Below are positions 14,876-22,365 of a stretch of DNA of 24,040 nucleotides, piece by piece (the stretch's first letter is position 1; each line of letters starts with the position of its first letter). The notes beneath the pieces are model-generated. The model was not told the DNA's origin, did no database searches, and worked only from the letters and a program-made list of their open reading frames with translations. The DNA is from JALRBM01 sp964477195 (GTDB lineage: Bacteria > Patescibacteriota > Saccharimonadia > Saccharimonadales > Saccharimonadaceae), in NCBI GenBank assembly GCA_964477195.1, contig CAYZCX010000012.1, positions 1-24,040 of the forward strand, read 5' to 3'. The translations under genes and the position numbers were made by a program.

Positions 14876-14924
14876 GCTCCAGGCGCAATCATGACAGCCC
14901 CAAGAAGCCCTTCAGCCATACGCG
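14759..14924. repeat. Exact 80-bp tandem duplication
   Basis: Bases 14759-14838 are repeated without change at 14839-14918, and the next six bases (TACGCG, 14919-14924) match the start of the unit again. The 80-bp period is not a multiple of three, so the second copy shifts the frame of the GT2 domain and brings a stop at 14809. Both flanks fit a single-copy ancestral gene. It may be a true recent duplication, a slippage switch or an assembly error. Confidence 0.95.
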
Positions 14925-16560
14925 TGACACAAATCCCGGATATGTACTCCAAAGATTGCCACGCGGTCAAAAGATTGCGACGATTACCTACCTTGATATG
15001 TCCAGCGACAGCTCCGACCCTTGGATCGGCAAAATGACGGACAAGATTTCCTACAGTCTCAGGTGTAAATATCGTATCGGCATCGAGCGTCACAATATAT
15101 TGACCGTTGGCCTTTTTGATACCAAGATTCAGTGCCTCAGATTTACCTCCCTTTGGTTGTGAAAACACCCTTAGCCGTGACCAACCTTTCTCGAGTCTCC
15201 GCAGAATTTCCAGTGTCTTGTCGCTCGACGCATCATCGATAACAATCACTTCGAAATGCCGATACCTCGTCTGTTTCAGTGTGTTGATCGTCCTCGCTAT
15301 CACCATCTCTTCGTTGTAGGCAGCGATGAGGATGCTCACTAGTCCCACATCTTTATTGGCTAGCACTATTCTTTGAAGTCGACGATGATTGATGAGCGCA
15401 AGAAAAACATTCACAAATGAGACGAGTGAAAGCGAACCAATCCCGAACCATGTGAGCCAGCCCACCAGCTTACTCGGTAGCACCGTCACCGCCCAGAGCC
15501 CTGCCCACGACAGTCGATCTGTACCCGAAGCAGAGATTTCCTTTTCAGGCCAATATTCTTTTGGCACAAATGGCTGCAAGGTCGAAAAGCTATAGCCCTG
15601 AGACCTTGCAGCATCGATATACTTCTGCAGAAATGCCACTGTCGAGCGGCGATCGCCACCCGCATCGTGCATCAGCACCACGTGTCCCTTGCCATCTAGC
15701 GAGGGAATAGGAACGGCGCCTCCATCATCGTGATGCCAATCGAGTGTATCGATGTCAAATCCGACATGTAGGTAGCCTAACTGTTGGGCCAAAAGTAACC
15801 CGTACTTGTTGTCCGTTTCATTGGCGTAGGGGAGGCGGAACAATTTACTCGCATACCCACCGACAGTGCGCATGGTACGATCCGTTGCAACCAGCTCTTC
15901 GCGGTCGCGCAGTGTCCCGTGATCATCAAAGTCGATATGCTCGAAAGTATGGTTTCCAACCATGTGCCCCTCTCGAATCACGCGTTTAAAAATAGCATCG
16001 TTATGCATAATATTCGTGCCGATCGAGAAAAATGCCGCCTGCACGTGATTTTTTGACAATATATCAAGAATTGGAGGGGTATAAACAGGGTCCGGACCGT
16101 CGTCAAAACTCAGCACCAACGTGCGATCAGGAATCTTCCCAAATGCCTCGCTCACATACTCATGCGAACCAATATCCATTTTTTCATCGTCGGTTGCCTC
16201 GCGAAAAATGCGATCACTAAACGGATCCTTCAGAAGGATCTTGCCATTTCGAGACTGCACCTGATCGATTCGAGTAAATATGCCTTCACCAATATTCGGA
16301 ATTTTGTCTTGTCTGTCGTACACTGTCGCTCGAGGGAAGTCCGGATTGTCGTTGGCTTGCGCTGTCCAAAGGGGGGTAGACAGTGATTTTATTACCCAAA
16401 CAGCAATAAACGCAATGGTCAAAATAATAACACTCGCACACATAAGTGAGCGGCGCCAGCGTTTTCCTCCGGTATCGAAGAAAACGGGCTGTAGCTGTGA
16501 TTCTTTCCCACGCAAAAGCCGTTGACTCACCAGAAACATCCTTTCCAGCAGAATGTACAT
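14809..16560 (-). CDS. NodB polysaccharide deacetylase-GT2 glycosyltransferase fusion, N-terminal 583 aa (frameshifted)
   Basis: The protein starts with a cytoplasmic basic region and a membrane helix (about 40-60). A NodB-type deacetylase follows at about 145-330, with metal and catalytic motifs LSFDDGPDP (D153-D154) and GNHTFEH (203-208). A second membrane region spans 355-392. The GT2 domain then begins (VSILIAAYNEE, VIDDASSD at 441-447, LDADT at 492-496), so the deacetylase is outside and the transferase inside. This fused layout is known for enzymes that make and partly deacetylate poly-N-acetylglucosamine-like polymers; the product here is inferred. An 80-bp tandem duplication shifts the frame after about residue 574 and ends the protein at 583 without AED and QxxRW motifs, so it should be inactive as a synthase. 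ATG 16560 lacks a ribosome site; ATG 16539 follows GGAAAGG and may be the true start. Confidence 0.88.
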   Translation of the reverse strand: MYILLERMFLVSQRLLRGKESQLQPVFFDTGGKRWRRSLMCASVIILTIAFIAVWVIKSLSTPLWTAQANDNPDFPRATVYDRQDKIPNIGEGIFTRIDQVQSRNGKILLKDPFSDRIFREATDDEKMDIGSHEYVSEAFGKIPDRTLVLSFDDGPDPVYTPPILDILSKNHVQAAFFSIGTNIMHNDAIFKRVIREGHMVGNHTFEHIDFDDHGTLRDREELVATDRTMRTVGGYASKLFRLPYANETDNKYGLLLAQQLGYLHVGFDIDTLDWHHDDGGAVPIPSLDGKGHVVLMHDAGGDRRSTVAFLQKYIDAARSQGYSFSTLQPFVPKEYWPEKEISASGTDRLSWAGLWAVTVLPSKLVGWLTWFGIGSLSLVSFVNVFLALINHRRLQRIVLANKDVGLVSILIAAYNEEMVIARTINTLKQTRYRHFEVIVIDDASSDKTLEILRRLEKGWSRLRVFSQPKGGKSEALNLGIKKANGQYIVTLDADTIFTPETVGNLVRHFADPRVGAVAGHIKVGNRRNLLTAWQSLEYISGICVTRMAEGLLGAVMIAPGACSAWLKAAVVRVWLKGFLGLS

Positions 16561-16588
16561 TTGTTAAAGAACGTTACACGCATCTTGC

Positions 16589-16616
16589 GTTATATATAGT
16601 GTAGTAATTTCACCAA
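16589..16616 (-). promoter_or_regulatory. Promoter of the deacetylase-GT2 gene
   Basis: On the minus strand TTGGTG (16616-16611), 16 nt, TATAAC (16594-16589). The predicted start is near 16582, 22 nt before ATG 16560 and 43 nt before ATG 16539. Confidence 0.55.
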
Positions 16617-16655
16617 CGATGTATAGTGAGGTCGGTCACTCTCCATAATGTTTAT

Positions 16656-16673
16656 GATTTTATACTAAAATAG
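16656..16673 (+). promoter_or_regulatory. Promoter core before the lipoprotein gene
   Basis: GATTTTATACTAAAATAG matches the rpmG promoter core (104-121) at 17 of 18 positions. It contains TATACT and TAAAAT, with ATTTTA/TAAAAT as a short inverted repeat. About 30 nt separate it from the GAGGGG ribosome site and ATG at 16705. Confidence 0.5.
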
Positions 16674-16704
16674 TCGCCCGCTTGTTCAAGTAGCGAGGGG
16701 TTTT

Positions 16705-17355
16705 ATGAAGCTCTACACGATCATCATGCTTCTTGTTGTTTTCTCGGTACTAAGCTGCCAACCAAAGGACAAAACTATGCATTACGATATTCGCACAACG
16801 GTATTCTGGGTAGGTGAAGATGCCACCTCGGAAAATGCCCAGCAAGATAATTATGCGAGTGCATGGGATAGCAATTGGACACAGCACTTTGGCGGTATCG
16901 ACGATCCGCTTCACCGCCAGCATGATGGGTTGTGGCCAGCAGGATTTACTCCCCGGGAAAACCCATTTTACTTCGCACTTCCATACGCCGAGTTTACGGA
17001 TGCAGGAGCCGTAAAGCAAAATGTCACCCAGGTTCCGTGGTACGATGCAAAGAATCCGCCGCTACCCGGAAAACTCTCGATTCTAAAAAATCGATGGATT
17101 CAAGTGGTGTATCAAGGAAAAACGGCCTATGCACAGTGGGAGGATACCGGGCCGTATGAAAACGATGACGGCGCGTATGTCTTCGGACATAGAGCGCCAC
17201 GGTCTCATCTTGCAGGGCTAGATCTCTCGCCAGCCACAGCTACATATGTGGGGCTCGAGGGGCGCGGTCAGGCAGACTGGAAGTTCATTGAAGCTGCGGA
17301 GGTACCCCCAGGAGCATGGCATGAGATCATTACGACACGCCAAGTGAGCTACTAG
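16705..17355 (+). CDS. Lipoprotein with predicted beta-barrel outer domain (unknown)
   Basis: The 216-aa protein begins with a lipoprotein signal peptide: KLYTIIMLLVVFSV followed by the lipobox LSC with C18, then QPKDK. The mature domain is rich in Trp, Tyr and Gly. It contains NRWIQVVYQGKTAYAQWEDTGPYENDDGAYVFG and GLDLSPATATYVGLEGRGQADWKF as two stretches (each reported here as motif positions 123-155 and 168-191 of the protein). The D-x-GP followed by LDLSPA recalls double-psi beta-barrel proteins of the RlpA/expansin type, but that is inference. The ATG has GAGGGG 5 nt upstream. It should be anchored on the outer face of the membrane. A perfect 10-bp hairpin follows the gene; the ABC exporter downstream has its own promoter. 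Confidence 0.85.
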   Translation: MKLYTIIMLLVVFSVLSCQPKDKTMHYDIRTTVFWVGEDATSENAQQDNYASAWDSNWTQHFGGIDDPLHRQHDGLWPAGFTPRENPFYFALPYAEFTDAGAVKQNVTQVPWYDAKNPPLPGKLSILKNRWIQVVYQGKTAYAQWEDTGPYENDDGAYVFGHRAPRSHLAGLDLSPATATYVGLEGRGQADWKFIEAAEVPPGAWHEIITTRQVSY

Positions 17356-17359
17356 GAAA

Positions 17360-17385
17360 AGCCGGGTTCGTCATAGAACCCGGCT
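17360..17385 (+). terminator. Perfect 10-bp hairpin after the lipoprotein gene
   Basis: AGCCGGGTTC (17360-17369) pairs with GAACCCGGCT (17376-17385) around a 6-nt loop, 4 bp after the stop. The following bases are GCAAAAAT, so the usual T run is missing. Confidence 0.65.
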
Positions 17386-17451
17386 GCAAAAATATGCGAA
17401 AAACCGCATCGACGCGATGTCATTACTACACCACACCTTATCGTAGCTTGA

Positions 17452-17460
17452 TGCTATGCT
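17452..17460 (+). promoter_or_regulatory. Extended -10 before the ABC exporter
   Basis: TGC-TATGCT (17452-17460), overlapping a second possible box TAAAAA, precedes the GTG start by 52 nt. The leader ends in AAGGAGG. No good -35 is visible. A small hairpin CATCG/CGATG (17407-17419) lies upstream in the 157-bp gap. Confidence 0.35.
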
Positions 17461-17512
17461 AAAAACAGTCTCGTGAGGACGGAAAAGAAAACAAAAACAC
17501 AAGGAGGGCTTT

Positions 17513-19330
17513 GTGGCTCAGAAAAACAAAGATGCAAGTGCATCTCTTATTAAAGATATCTCAAACGATGCAGCGCTTAACCGATTTACTCTACGTCAGT
17601 ACATCCAAGCGATCACTCAACACAGAATCGCAGCCATAGGCATGGTAGTTGCTTTTTCGCTGACCGCCATATGCTTCGGCACAATACTCCCATATATATT
17701 AGCCCACGCGGTTGATCTTATTGGCCATGAGCAGTCGTTACTATGGGGGAGTGATCTTACGAACACGCTATGGATTGCTGTCTGTGTCGCGGCTGTGGGT
17801 ATCGTAAGCAATGCTCTTGGGCTCTATGGGTTTGTTCGCCTCGATGCCCCAGCTCAAAACTACCTCAGGACAAAAGTATTCAGTCGACTTGCAGACGAAA
17901 GCGCGACGTTTTATGCCAATACTATGACAGGGGCATTAACAAGTCACGTTACCGCATATACAAATGGATACGCGGTGATCCAAGAAATTTTCTTCCAGAG
18001 AGGCATCAATCTTGTCCTTCCACTTGTGGTAGGTATTTTTATCATTGCCTTGCAGTCGCCTCTTCTTGCGGGCTGTTTCGTTTTTATAACGACTGTGATT
18101 GGGGTTAAGACTTTGGCTGACTCGAGAAAGCGTGCACCGTATCGGCGAGCTCGCAAAGAAGCTGCAAGCAGTCTCAACGGCTTTATCGGAGACGTTATTA
18201 ATAACAACGCGGCCGTGCGAGCATTTGCTGGTGAGGAACAGGAAAAGCGCAATCTTAACCAAAAGCAGGGGAGGTGGCGGCGTGCTGCTCAAGAAAACAT
18301 GGGCATATTTTCAATACATTACACATCACTTGTCGGGAGCATCAATATCCTGCAAATCGCTGGCATCGCACTTGCTGCATGGCTTGCAACGACGGGTCAT
18401 ATTAGCCTCGGATTGGTTGTCTTTGCAATTGCATATTTTCAGCGTCTCAGTAGCGGTCTTCTTGAGCTCGCTCCGATGATTCAAACTTTTCAGGGTGCCT
18501 TAATGGATGCATCGCCTATCAGTGAGGTTCTTATGACACCGCCAAAATTAATCGATCGAAAAACGGCTAAAAATTTACATGTCACAAGTGGCGAATTGCA
18601 TCTCAGCTCCGTTAGTTATCATTATGAAGCGGGCAGCGCTAAAGTCTTTGACAATTTGACGATACATATTCCAGGAGGCCAATCTGTTGGGCTTGTCGGG
18701 AGAAGTGGTGGAGGCAAGACAACACTCACCAATCTTATCCTCCGCTTTGCTGACATAGATAGCGGAAGTATCGAAATAGACAAGCAAGATATTAGCGAGG
18801 TCAATCGACGGTCACTTCGTCAAGCGATTTCGTATGTTCCGCAAGACTCGCAGCTCTTCCACCGGTCCATATTTGAGAACATAGCGTATGGCACATCGAG
18901 CGCCACAAAAAAACACGTTATTGATGCGGCAAAGAAAGCCCACATATGGGAATACATCAAAGACCTTCCCGATGGTCTAGACACTACAGTAGGTGAGCGT
19001 GGTGTCAAGTTAAGCGGCGGGCAACGACAACGCATTGCAATCGCTCGCGCAATTTTAAAGAATGCCCCCATTTTGGTGTTTGACGAAGCAACCAGTGCGC
19101 TTGATAGTGAAAGCGAACAGCACATCCAAGAATCTCTTGATAACCTTATCAAAAATCGAACATCCATCGTCATTGCCCATCGCCTCAGTACTATCCAAAA
19201 ACTAGATCGAATTATCGTACTTGATCAGGGAGTTGTCGCTGAGGATGGCAGTCACGAAGAGCTACTAAAAACGAATGGGCTCTACGCGTCGCTCTGGCGA
19301 CATCAAAGTGGTGGATTTATCGAGGAATAG
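17513..19330 (+). CDS. ABC transporter, fused permease-ATPase (exporter half-transporter)
   Basis: The 605-aa protein has a type I exporter membrane domain at about 40-330 with six predicted helices, then a nucleotide-binding domain. Walker A is GRSGGGKTT (about 395-403), the Q-loop is YVPQDSQLF, the signature is LSGGQRQR (about 500-507), Walker B is ILVFDEATSALD (about 520-531) and the switch His is in IAHRLST. It should dimerise to export lipids, drugs or peptides; the substrate is not visible, and no second half-transporter is adjacent, so a homodimer is likely. The start is GTG at 17513 with AAGGAGG 6 nt upstream. All ATPase motifs are intact. It converges on the 93-aa membrane protein gene with a 24-bp gap and no clear terminator. 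Confidence 0.95.
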   Translation: MAQKNKDASASLIKDISNDAALNRFTLRQYIQAITQHRIAAIGMVVAFSLTAICFGTILPYILAHAVDLIGHEQSLLWGSDLTNTLWIAVCVAAVGIVSNALGLYGFVRLDAPAQNYLRTKVFSRLADESATFYANTMTGALTSHVTAYTNGYAVIQEIFFQRGINLVLPLVVGIFIIALQSPLLAGCFVFITTVIGVKTLADSRKRAPYRRARKEAASSLNGFIGDVINNNAAVRAFAGEEQEKRNLNQKQGRWRRAAQENMGIFSIHYTSLVGSINILQIAGIALAAWLATTGHISLGLVVFAIAYFQRLSSGLLELAPMIQTFQGALMDASPISEVLMTPPKLIDRKTAKNLHVTSGELHLSSVSYHYEAGSAKVFDNLTIHIPGGQSVGLVGRSGGGKTTLTNLILRFADIDSGSIEIDKQDISEVNRRSLRQAISYVPQDSQLFHRSIFENIAYGTSSATKKHVIDAAKKAHIWEYIKDLPDGLDTTVGERGVKLSGGQRQRIAIARAILKNAPILVFDEATSALDSESEQHIQESLDNLIKNRTSIVIAHRLSTIQKLDRIIVLDQGVVAEDGSHEELLKTNGLYASLWRHQSGGFIEE

Positions 19331-19354
19331 TATACAGCAAACCACGTTGCAACA

Positions 19355-19636
19355 TTATTTCTTGCGTGGCTTAAATGATCGTATTGCATGAACCGTAATG
19401 AGTGTCCCGATCAGCAGTACTATCCCCAAGATAACCCAAAAAGCGTAGAAATCTGCGGTAGAACATGGTGAAAATATATACCAAGCATTCGGGTCTATAA
19501 CAGGCGGAAAGAGACCACATCCAATAGGGCTCAAGAGGAAAGCGATAACGGGACTTAGCACGAGTAAACCGACACCGATGACTAAGCTCGCTACATAGTC
19601 CGATGATGTCGAATCACTCTCTGTGTTCATACCCAT
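19355..19636 (-). CDS. Small membrane protein with two helices (unknown)
   Basis: The 93-aa product has a short Ser/Thr/Asp-rich N-terminus, a first hydrophobic segment (VASLVIGVGLLVLSPVIAFLL), an extracytoplasmic loop with two Cys (GCGLFPP and SPCSTAD) that could form a disulfide, a second hydrophobic segment (FYAFWVILGIVLLIGTLITV) and a basic tail RSFKPRKK. No family is recognised. An extended -10 (TGC-TAAAAT) ends 7 nt before ATG 19636, predicting a leaderless mRNA with no room for a Shine-Dalgarno. ATG 19630 is an alternative start two codons in. The gene is monocistronic and converges on the ABC exporter. Confidence 0.72.
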   Translation of the reverse strand: MGMNTESDSTSSDYVASLVIGVGLLVLSPVIAFLLSPIGCGLFPPVIDPNAWYIFSPCSTADFYAFWVILGIVLLIGTLITVHAIRSFKPRKK

Positions 19637-19643
19637 GCTTTTA

Positions 19644-19652
19644 ATTTTAGCA
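19644..19652 (-). promoter_or_regulatory. Extended -10 promoter abutting the 93-aa gene
   Basis: On the minus strand TGC-TAAAAT (19652-19644) lies 7 nt before the ATG at 19636, so the expected transcription start coincides with the start codon. The same TGCTAAAAT occurs in the rpmG promoter. Confidence 0.55.
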
Positions 19653-19696
19653 AAAACACTCCAACTTAGAGAAAAAATATTACTTATTAAGTGTCA

Positions 19697-19734
19697 CGGC
19701 TTCGCCCTCTTCCGCATAGAAAAGGGCGAAGCCG
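19697..19734 (-). terminator. 12-bp hairpin after the histidine phosphatase gene
   Basis: CGGCTTCGCCCT (19697-19708) pairs perfectly with AGGGCGAAGCCG (19723-19734) around a 14-nt loop, 8 bp beyond the stop at 19743. There is no T run directly after the stem on the minus strand. Confidence 0.65.
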
Positions 19735-19742
19735 CGCATGAC

Positions 19743-20309
19743 CTATGCGAGCGCGGTTGTCGGCGACGGATAGAGACGCATTATCTGGCCTCTCCCAAAA
19801 CTGACTCGTCCCTCTGCATACTCATCGGTATAGGGTCGATCCTCAAAAACTCGCACCATGGCACGTCCGAGAGTACCGTGAGCGATGACAAGTATTGTCT
19901 TCACCTCGATTTTCTTGAGCCACAAGGCCGCCCGGGCCGCCCGTAATTGCAAGGCTTCGAGCGACTCCGCACCCGGCACGGTGTCGTAACCACCTGGCCA
20001 GCGCTGCTCAATATCTTTGTGTCGCATCCCTTCAGCCTCACCGCAGAATCGTTCATTCAGCAGCTGTTGATGCAGGATACAGCTCCAATGATAGCCGATC
20101 GTATCGGCGACTATCTCGGCACTTTGGATGGCTCGCGGCATTTTTGAACAGATGATCAGCGATGGTTTGATCTGACGAGCAAGAAGAAGGTCACCTACAC
20201 GCTTCATCTGTATCCGACCATCATCCGTCAACTCAGTGTCATATCGACTTCGTACGCCAGCAACAAGATCAAACGTCTCACCATGACGACTATAAAAGAG
20301 CTCTTGCAT
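19743..20309 (-). CDS. Histidine phosphatase superfamily protein (phosphoglycerate-mutase-like)
   Basis: The 188-aa protein has the catalytic RHGET near its N-terminus (residues 8-12 from the chosen start), the acid-region motif LNERFCGEAEGM, and the second catalytic His in VIAHGTLGRA. These place it in branch 1 of the histidine phosphatase superfamily, related to cobalamin-phosphatase and phosphoglycerate mutase-like enzymes; the substrate is unknown. I chose ATG 20309 (MQELFYSRHGE) because AAAGG lies 6 nt upstream; a GTG two codons earlier (20315) is also in frame. A TTGCTC-17-TATTAT promoter gives a leader of about 50 nt. A 12-bp hairpin follows the stop. The gene is monocistronic. Confidence 0.9.
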   Translation of the reverse strand: MQELFYSRHGETFDLVAGVRSRYDTELTDDGRIQMKRVGDLLLARQIKPSLIICSKMPRAIQSAEIVADTIGYHWSCILHQQLLNERFCGEAEGMRHKDIEQRWPGGYDTVPGAESLEALQLRAARAALWLKKIEVKTILVIAHGTLGRAMVRVFEDRPYTDEYAEGRVSFGRGQIMRLYPSPTTALA

Positions 20310-20364
20310 CCTCACCCTTTCTGTCCTGATGAATGGATAGGACCTTACGATGGGTCACAAAGAG

Positions 20365-20393
20365 ATAATAAACAAATTAAGCGACGCGAGCAA
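20365..20393 (-). promoter_or_regulatory. Promoter of the histidine phosphatase gene
   Basis: On the minus strand TTGCTC (20393-20388), 17 nt, TATTAT (20370-20365). It lies in the 105-bp gap behind the stop of the 365-aa gene, so the phosphatase is probably transcribed separately. Confidence 0.55.
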
Positions 20394-20420
20394 CTCTACT
20401 ACGCCAGTGAGAGTAAAAAG

Positions 20421-21518
20421 TCAGGCTACTTGAGGCGTTGAGCTGGATGGCACGTGCTTCTTAGCATCTCCGTGTAATGATTTGTATCGGCGGTGCTGGG
20501 CGGCTTTAATAGTGGCCTGCTCTTTAGAAAGTTGTCTTGCTTCGTTCGCATAAATCAGCAGTTGGTTTTTCTGACTATTCGATAGATCGAAAAACTGTAG
20601 TAAAACAGCTTCGGTCTCGTTTAAAATACGTCGAATGTCCGTAAGGCTCGTTTTAGATGATTGTTTTAGTCCCTGTTTCGAGACATGCTCTCTTCGAAAG
20701 TCTCCTGTAACGCTTTCGAAAACCGCAAGTCTTTCAAGAGGATTTAGATCAATATCTGAAGATTGGAGCTTCTTTTCGTATTGATTTCGAAGGGTAATGA
20801 CCGTCGCAATATCCCAGCGATTATCAAGTACCTTACCCACCAAGTCATCGTATTGGGCTAAAAGAAACGTAAGGCGCTTGGAAATCTCACGGAGCCGCTG
20901 ACTCTCACTCACAGAAGTCTGTTTCCTCTCCTTACGAATTGAACGTATATTTCGTTGTCGTTCAACCCATGTTGCCCGAGAATCAATCACCACGATAGAA
21001 CGGGCATCCGCGACCGCTTTGTAAAGCATATAATTATTGTATCGCAAGCGAAAGTTTTCAATATCGTCATAAGTTCGCTGCAAGAACACTCTCGCAAAGC
21101 GACGCTGCTTTGCTAGTTCATCCTTCTGGTTATGAGAAGCCGCCGGATAATGCTGCATAGTAAAGTCATCATAAAACCGCGTGTGTCGCTTTTTTGTGAT
21201 GTCATTAATCAATTCCGTAGCCGCCTCTTTATCAAGCAAGAGCTGGCGGGTGAGTGTCTTGTTGAAGGAGGCTTTAGTGCGATTTTTTTCAAGTTCAGAA
21301 AGTGCGGGAAGTAGCTCATTCTTCCAATCATCTAGTAATTTCCACACGGAAACATTTGTTGATTCGAGTTTCCTCACAGCAATTCTATCTTGAAGGCTAT
21401 ACTCCTTAAACGCGTTCGATGCATCCAATCTAAAGGCCTCACGATTATAGGCCGACAATTCAATAAGACGCTTATAGTGAGCGTCTTTTTCAAGGAGTTT
21501 TATCGTTTCTTCGTTCAC
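20421..21518 (-). CDS. Unknown 365-aa helical protein, second gene of a two-gene unit
   Basis: No family is recognised. The product is highly charged (Lys, Arg, Glu, Gln) and looks almost wholly alpha-helical, with probable coiled-coil stretches around 60-100, 135-215 and 300-345. There is no signal peptide or membrane segment and no nucleotide-binding motif. The C-terminus is a disordered basic tail ending SSSTPQV-A. The start is GTG at 21518, which overlaps the stop of the 155-aa gene (GTGA), so the two are translationally coupled and probably act together. Function is not assigned; a structural or scaffold role is only a guess from composition. Confidence 0.8.
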   Translation of the reverse strand: MNEETIKLLEKDAHYKRLIELSAYNREAFRLDASNAFKEYSLQDRIAVRKLESTNVSVWKLLDDWKNELLPALSELEKNRTKASFNKTLTRQLLLDKEAATELINDITKKRHTRFYDDFTMQHYPAASHNQKDELAKQRRFARVFLQRTYDDIENFRLRYNNYMLYKAVADARSIVVIDSRATWVERQRNIRSIRKERKQTSVSESQRLREISKRLTFLLAQYDDLVGKVLDNRWDIATVITLRNQYEKKLQSSDIDLNPLERLAVFESVTGDFRREHVSKQGLKQSSKTSLTDIRRILNETEAVLLQFFDLSNSQKNQLLIYANEARQLSKEQATIKAAQHRRYKSLHGDAKKHVPSSSTPQVA

Positions 21519-21982
21519 AACTGAATCTTTCTAGTAGTTAGTGGAACATTGTTCGTCAGGTATTTACTAAGATTGGCTTTCAGTGTTAAGCGCACGAGGG
21601 CTGGGTTATACGGAGCAAGCGAGGTATAGAATGATATATCATCATTAGGGTTCAGTGCGCGCCCAGGAAACAAATCCTGAAAAATCTTACGTCCATACGC
21701 ATGAAAATACTCCGCATCGTTTCGCGGAGGGAGGTATTTGACAGGGCCAGTGTCTATGTCTTTTATGATGCGACTTATATCGGCGAAGACCAAGGGCGTA
21801 TTCGCGATACAGAGCGCGTAGACTTCGCCGCTTGTGGTCTCAAAGATAGTTGTGTATGACGATTTTCGCGTCGGAATGTTACTTTCGAGTATTTGTTTTG
21901 GCTGGATACTGGTCCCGAATAGAACACGGCACGTGCTCTCAAGGCTCTTCAAACCCTTTACTTCATGGTACAGATCTTTCAC
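21515..21982 (-). CDS. Unknown 155-aa protein, first gene of a two-gene unit
   Basis: No family is recognised. The product is soluble and appears to be mixed alpha/beta (SSYTTIFETTSGEVYALCIAN, then FADISRIIKDI), without signal peptide or membrane segment. The start is GTG at 21982. A perfect-consensus promoter (TTGACA-17-TATAAT) ends its -10 only 8 nt before this GTG, so the mRNA should begin one or two bases before the start codon and carry no ribosome binding site. This is the clearest case of a likely leaderless gene in the window. The 365-aa partner overlaps its stop by 4 bp. Confidence 0.8.
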   Translation of the reverse strand: MKDLYHEVKGLKSLESTCRVLFGTSIQPKQILESNIPTRKSSYTTIFETTSGEVYALCIANTPLVFADISRIIKDIDTGPVKYLPPRNDAEYFHAYGRKIFQDLFPGRALNPNDDISFYTSLAPYNPALVRLTLKANLSKYLTNNVPLTTRKIQL

Positions 21983-21990
21983 GTTGCTGG

Positions 21991-22019
21991 ATTATATCAT
22001 TGTTATTATACGATGTCAA
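21991..22019 (-). promoter_or_regulatory. Perfect-consensus promoter of the 155/365-aa unit
   Basis: On the minus strand TTGACA (22019-22014), 17 nt, TATAAT (21996-21991), followed by 8 nt and the GTG start at 21982. All twelve consensus bases and the spacing are ideal. Confidence 0.85.
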
Positions 22020-22037
22020 TAGGCTTCAGTGATTGTG

Positions 22038-22083
22038 CCCAGAAGAGTGACCGTACGCTGTACACGCAGATCACTCTTCTGGG
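22038..22083 (-). terminator. 13-bp hairpin after the 78-aa GC-rich gene
   Basis: CCCAGAAGAGTGA (22038-22050) pairs perfectly with TCACTCTTCTGGG (22071-22083) around a 20-nt loop, 9 bp after the stop at 22093. GTGAT/ATCAC can extend the stem outward after a bulge. No T run is present. Confidence 0.7.
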
Positions 22084-22092
22084 ATCACGGGG

Positions 22093-22329
22093 TTAGGCGC
22101 GGAAATCCGTCGGACCACCGATATCGAGAAGGTAGTGCTTCAGACTGCCGATAGTCTGGCCTTCCTTCGGGATCAGCAGCGTTCCGCCCTCAATCTCCTG
22201 AGGCGGAGATGCCAAAAGCCCCTGCTCATGCAGTTCAGCCAACCTTTCGGGCGTCACAAGAGGCGACACCTTCTTTCGGATCACCAAAGCTTCCTGGATC
22301 CCTTCGTCGATCTCATGAAGTTCGAGCAC
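22093..22329 (-). CDS. Small 78-aa GC-rich cassette protein (unknown)
   Basis: The product is acidic and soluble with a helical N-terminal part (residues 1-45, containing TPERLAELHEQGLL), a short strand region GGTLLIP and a C-terminal helix SLKHYLLDIGG. No family is recognised. The start is GTG at 22329 with a perfect GAAGGAGG site 4 nt upstream. A hairpin CACGGTC/GACCGTG abuts that site, and a 13-bp hairpin follows the stop. Codons are mostly G/C-ending, unlike both neighbours, as in the 5606-6992 block. It has its own promoter with an overlapping palindrome, so it is an independently controlled single-gene unit, probably acquired. Confidence 0.75.
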   Translation of the reverse strand: MLELHEIDEGIQEALVIRKKVSPLVTPERLAELHEQGLLASPPQEIEGGTLLIPKEGQTIGSLKHYLLDIGGPTDFRA

Positions 22330-22340
22330 TTTGCCTCCTT

Positions 22341-22357
22341 CACGGTCGCCGACCGTG
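22341..22357 (-). other. 5' leader hairpin abutting the ribosome binding site
   Basis: CACGGTC (22341-22347) and GACCGTG (22351-22357) form a perfect 7-bp stem with a 3-nt loop, ending directly next to the GAAGGAGG site of the 78-aa gene. It may stabilise the 5' end or modulate translation. Confidence 0.6.
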
Positions 22358-22365
22358 TCGCGAAA

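Noticed and set aside
6056..22019. Shared 13-mer AAGCCTATTGACA at the two perfect promoters
   Set aside because: Six of the bases are the -35 consensus itself, and a few chance 13-base matches are expected in 24 kb, so this is not evidence of a common regulator or junction.
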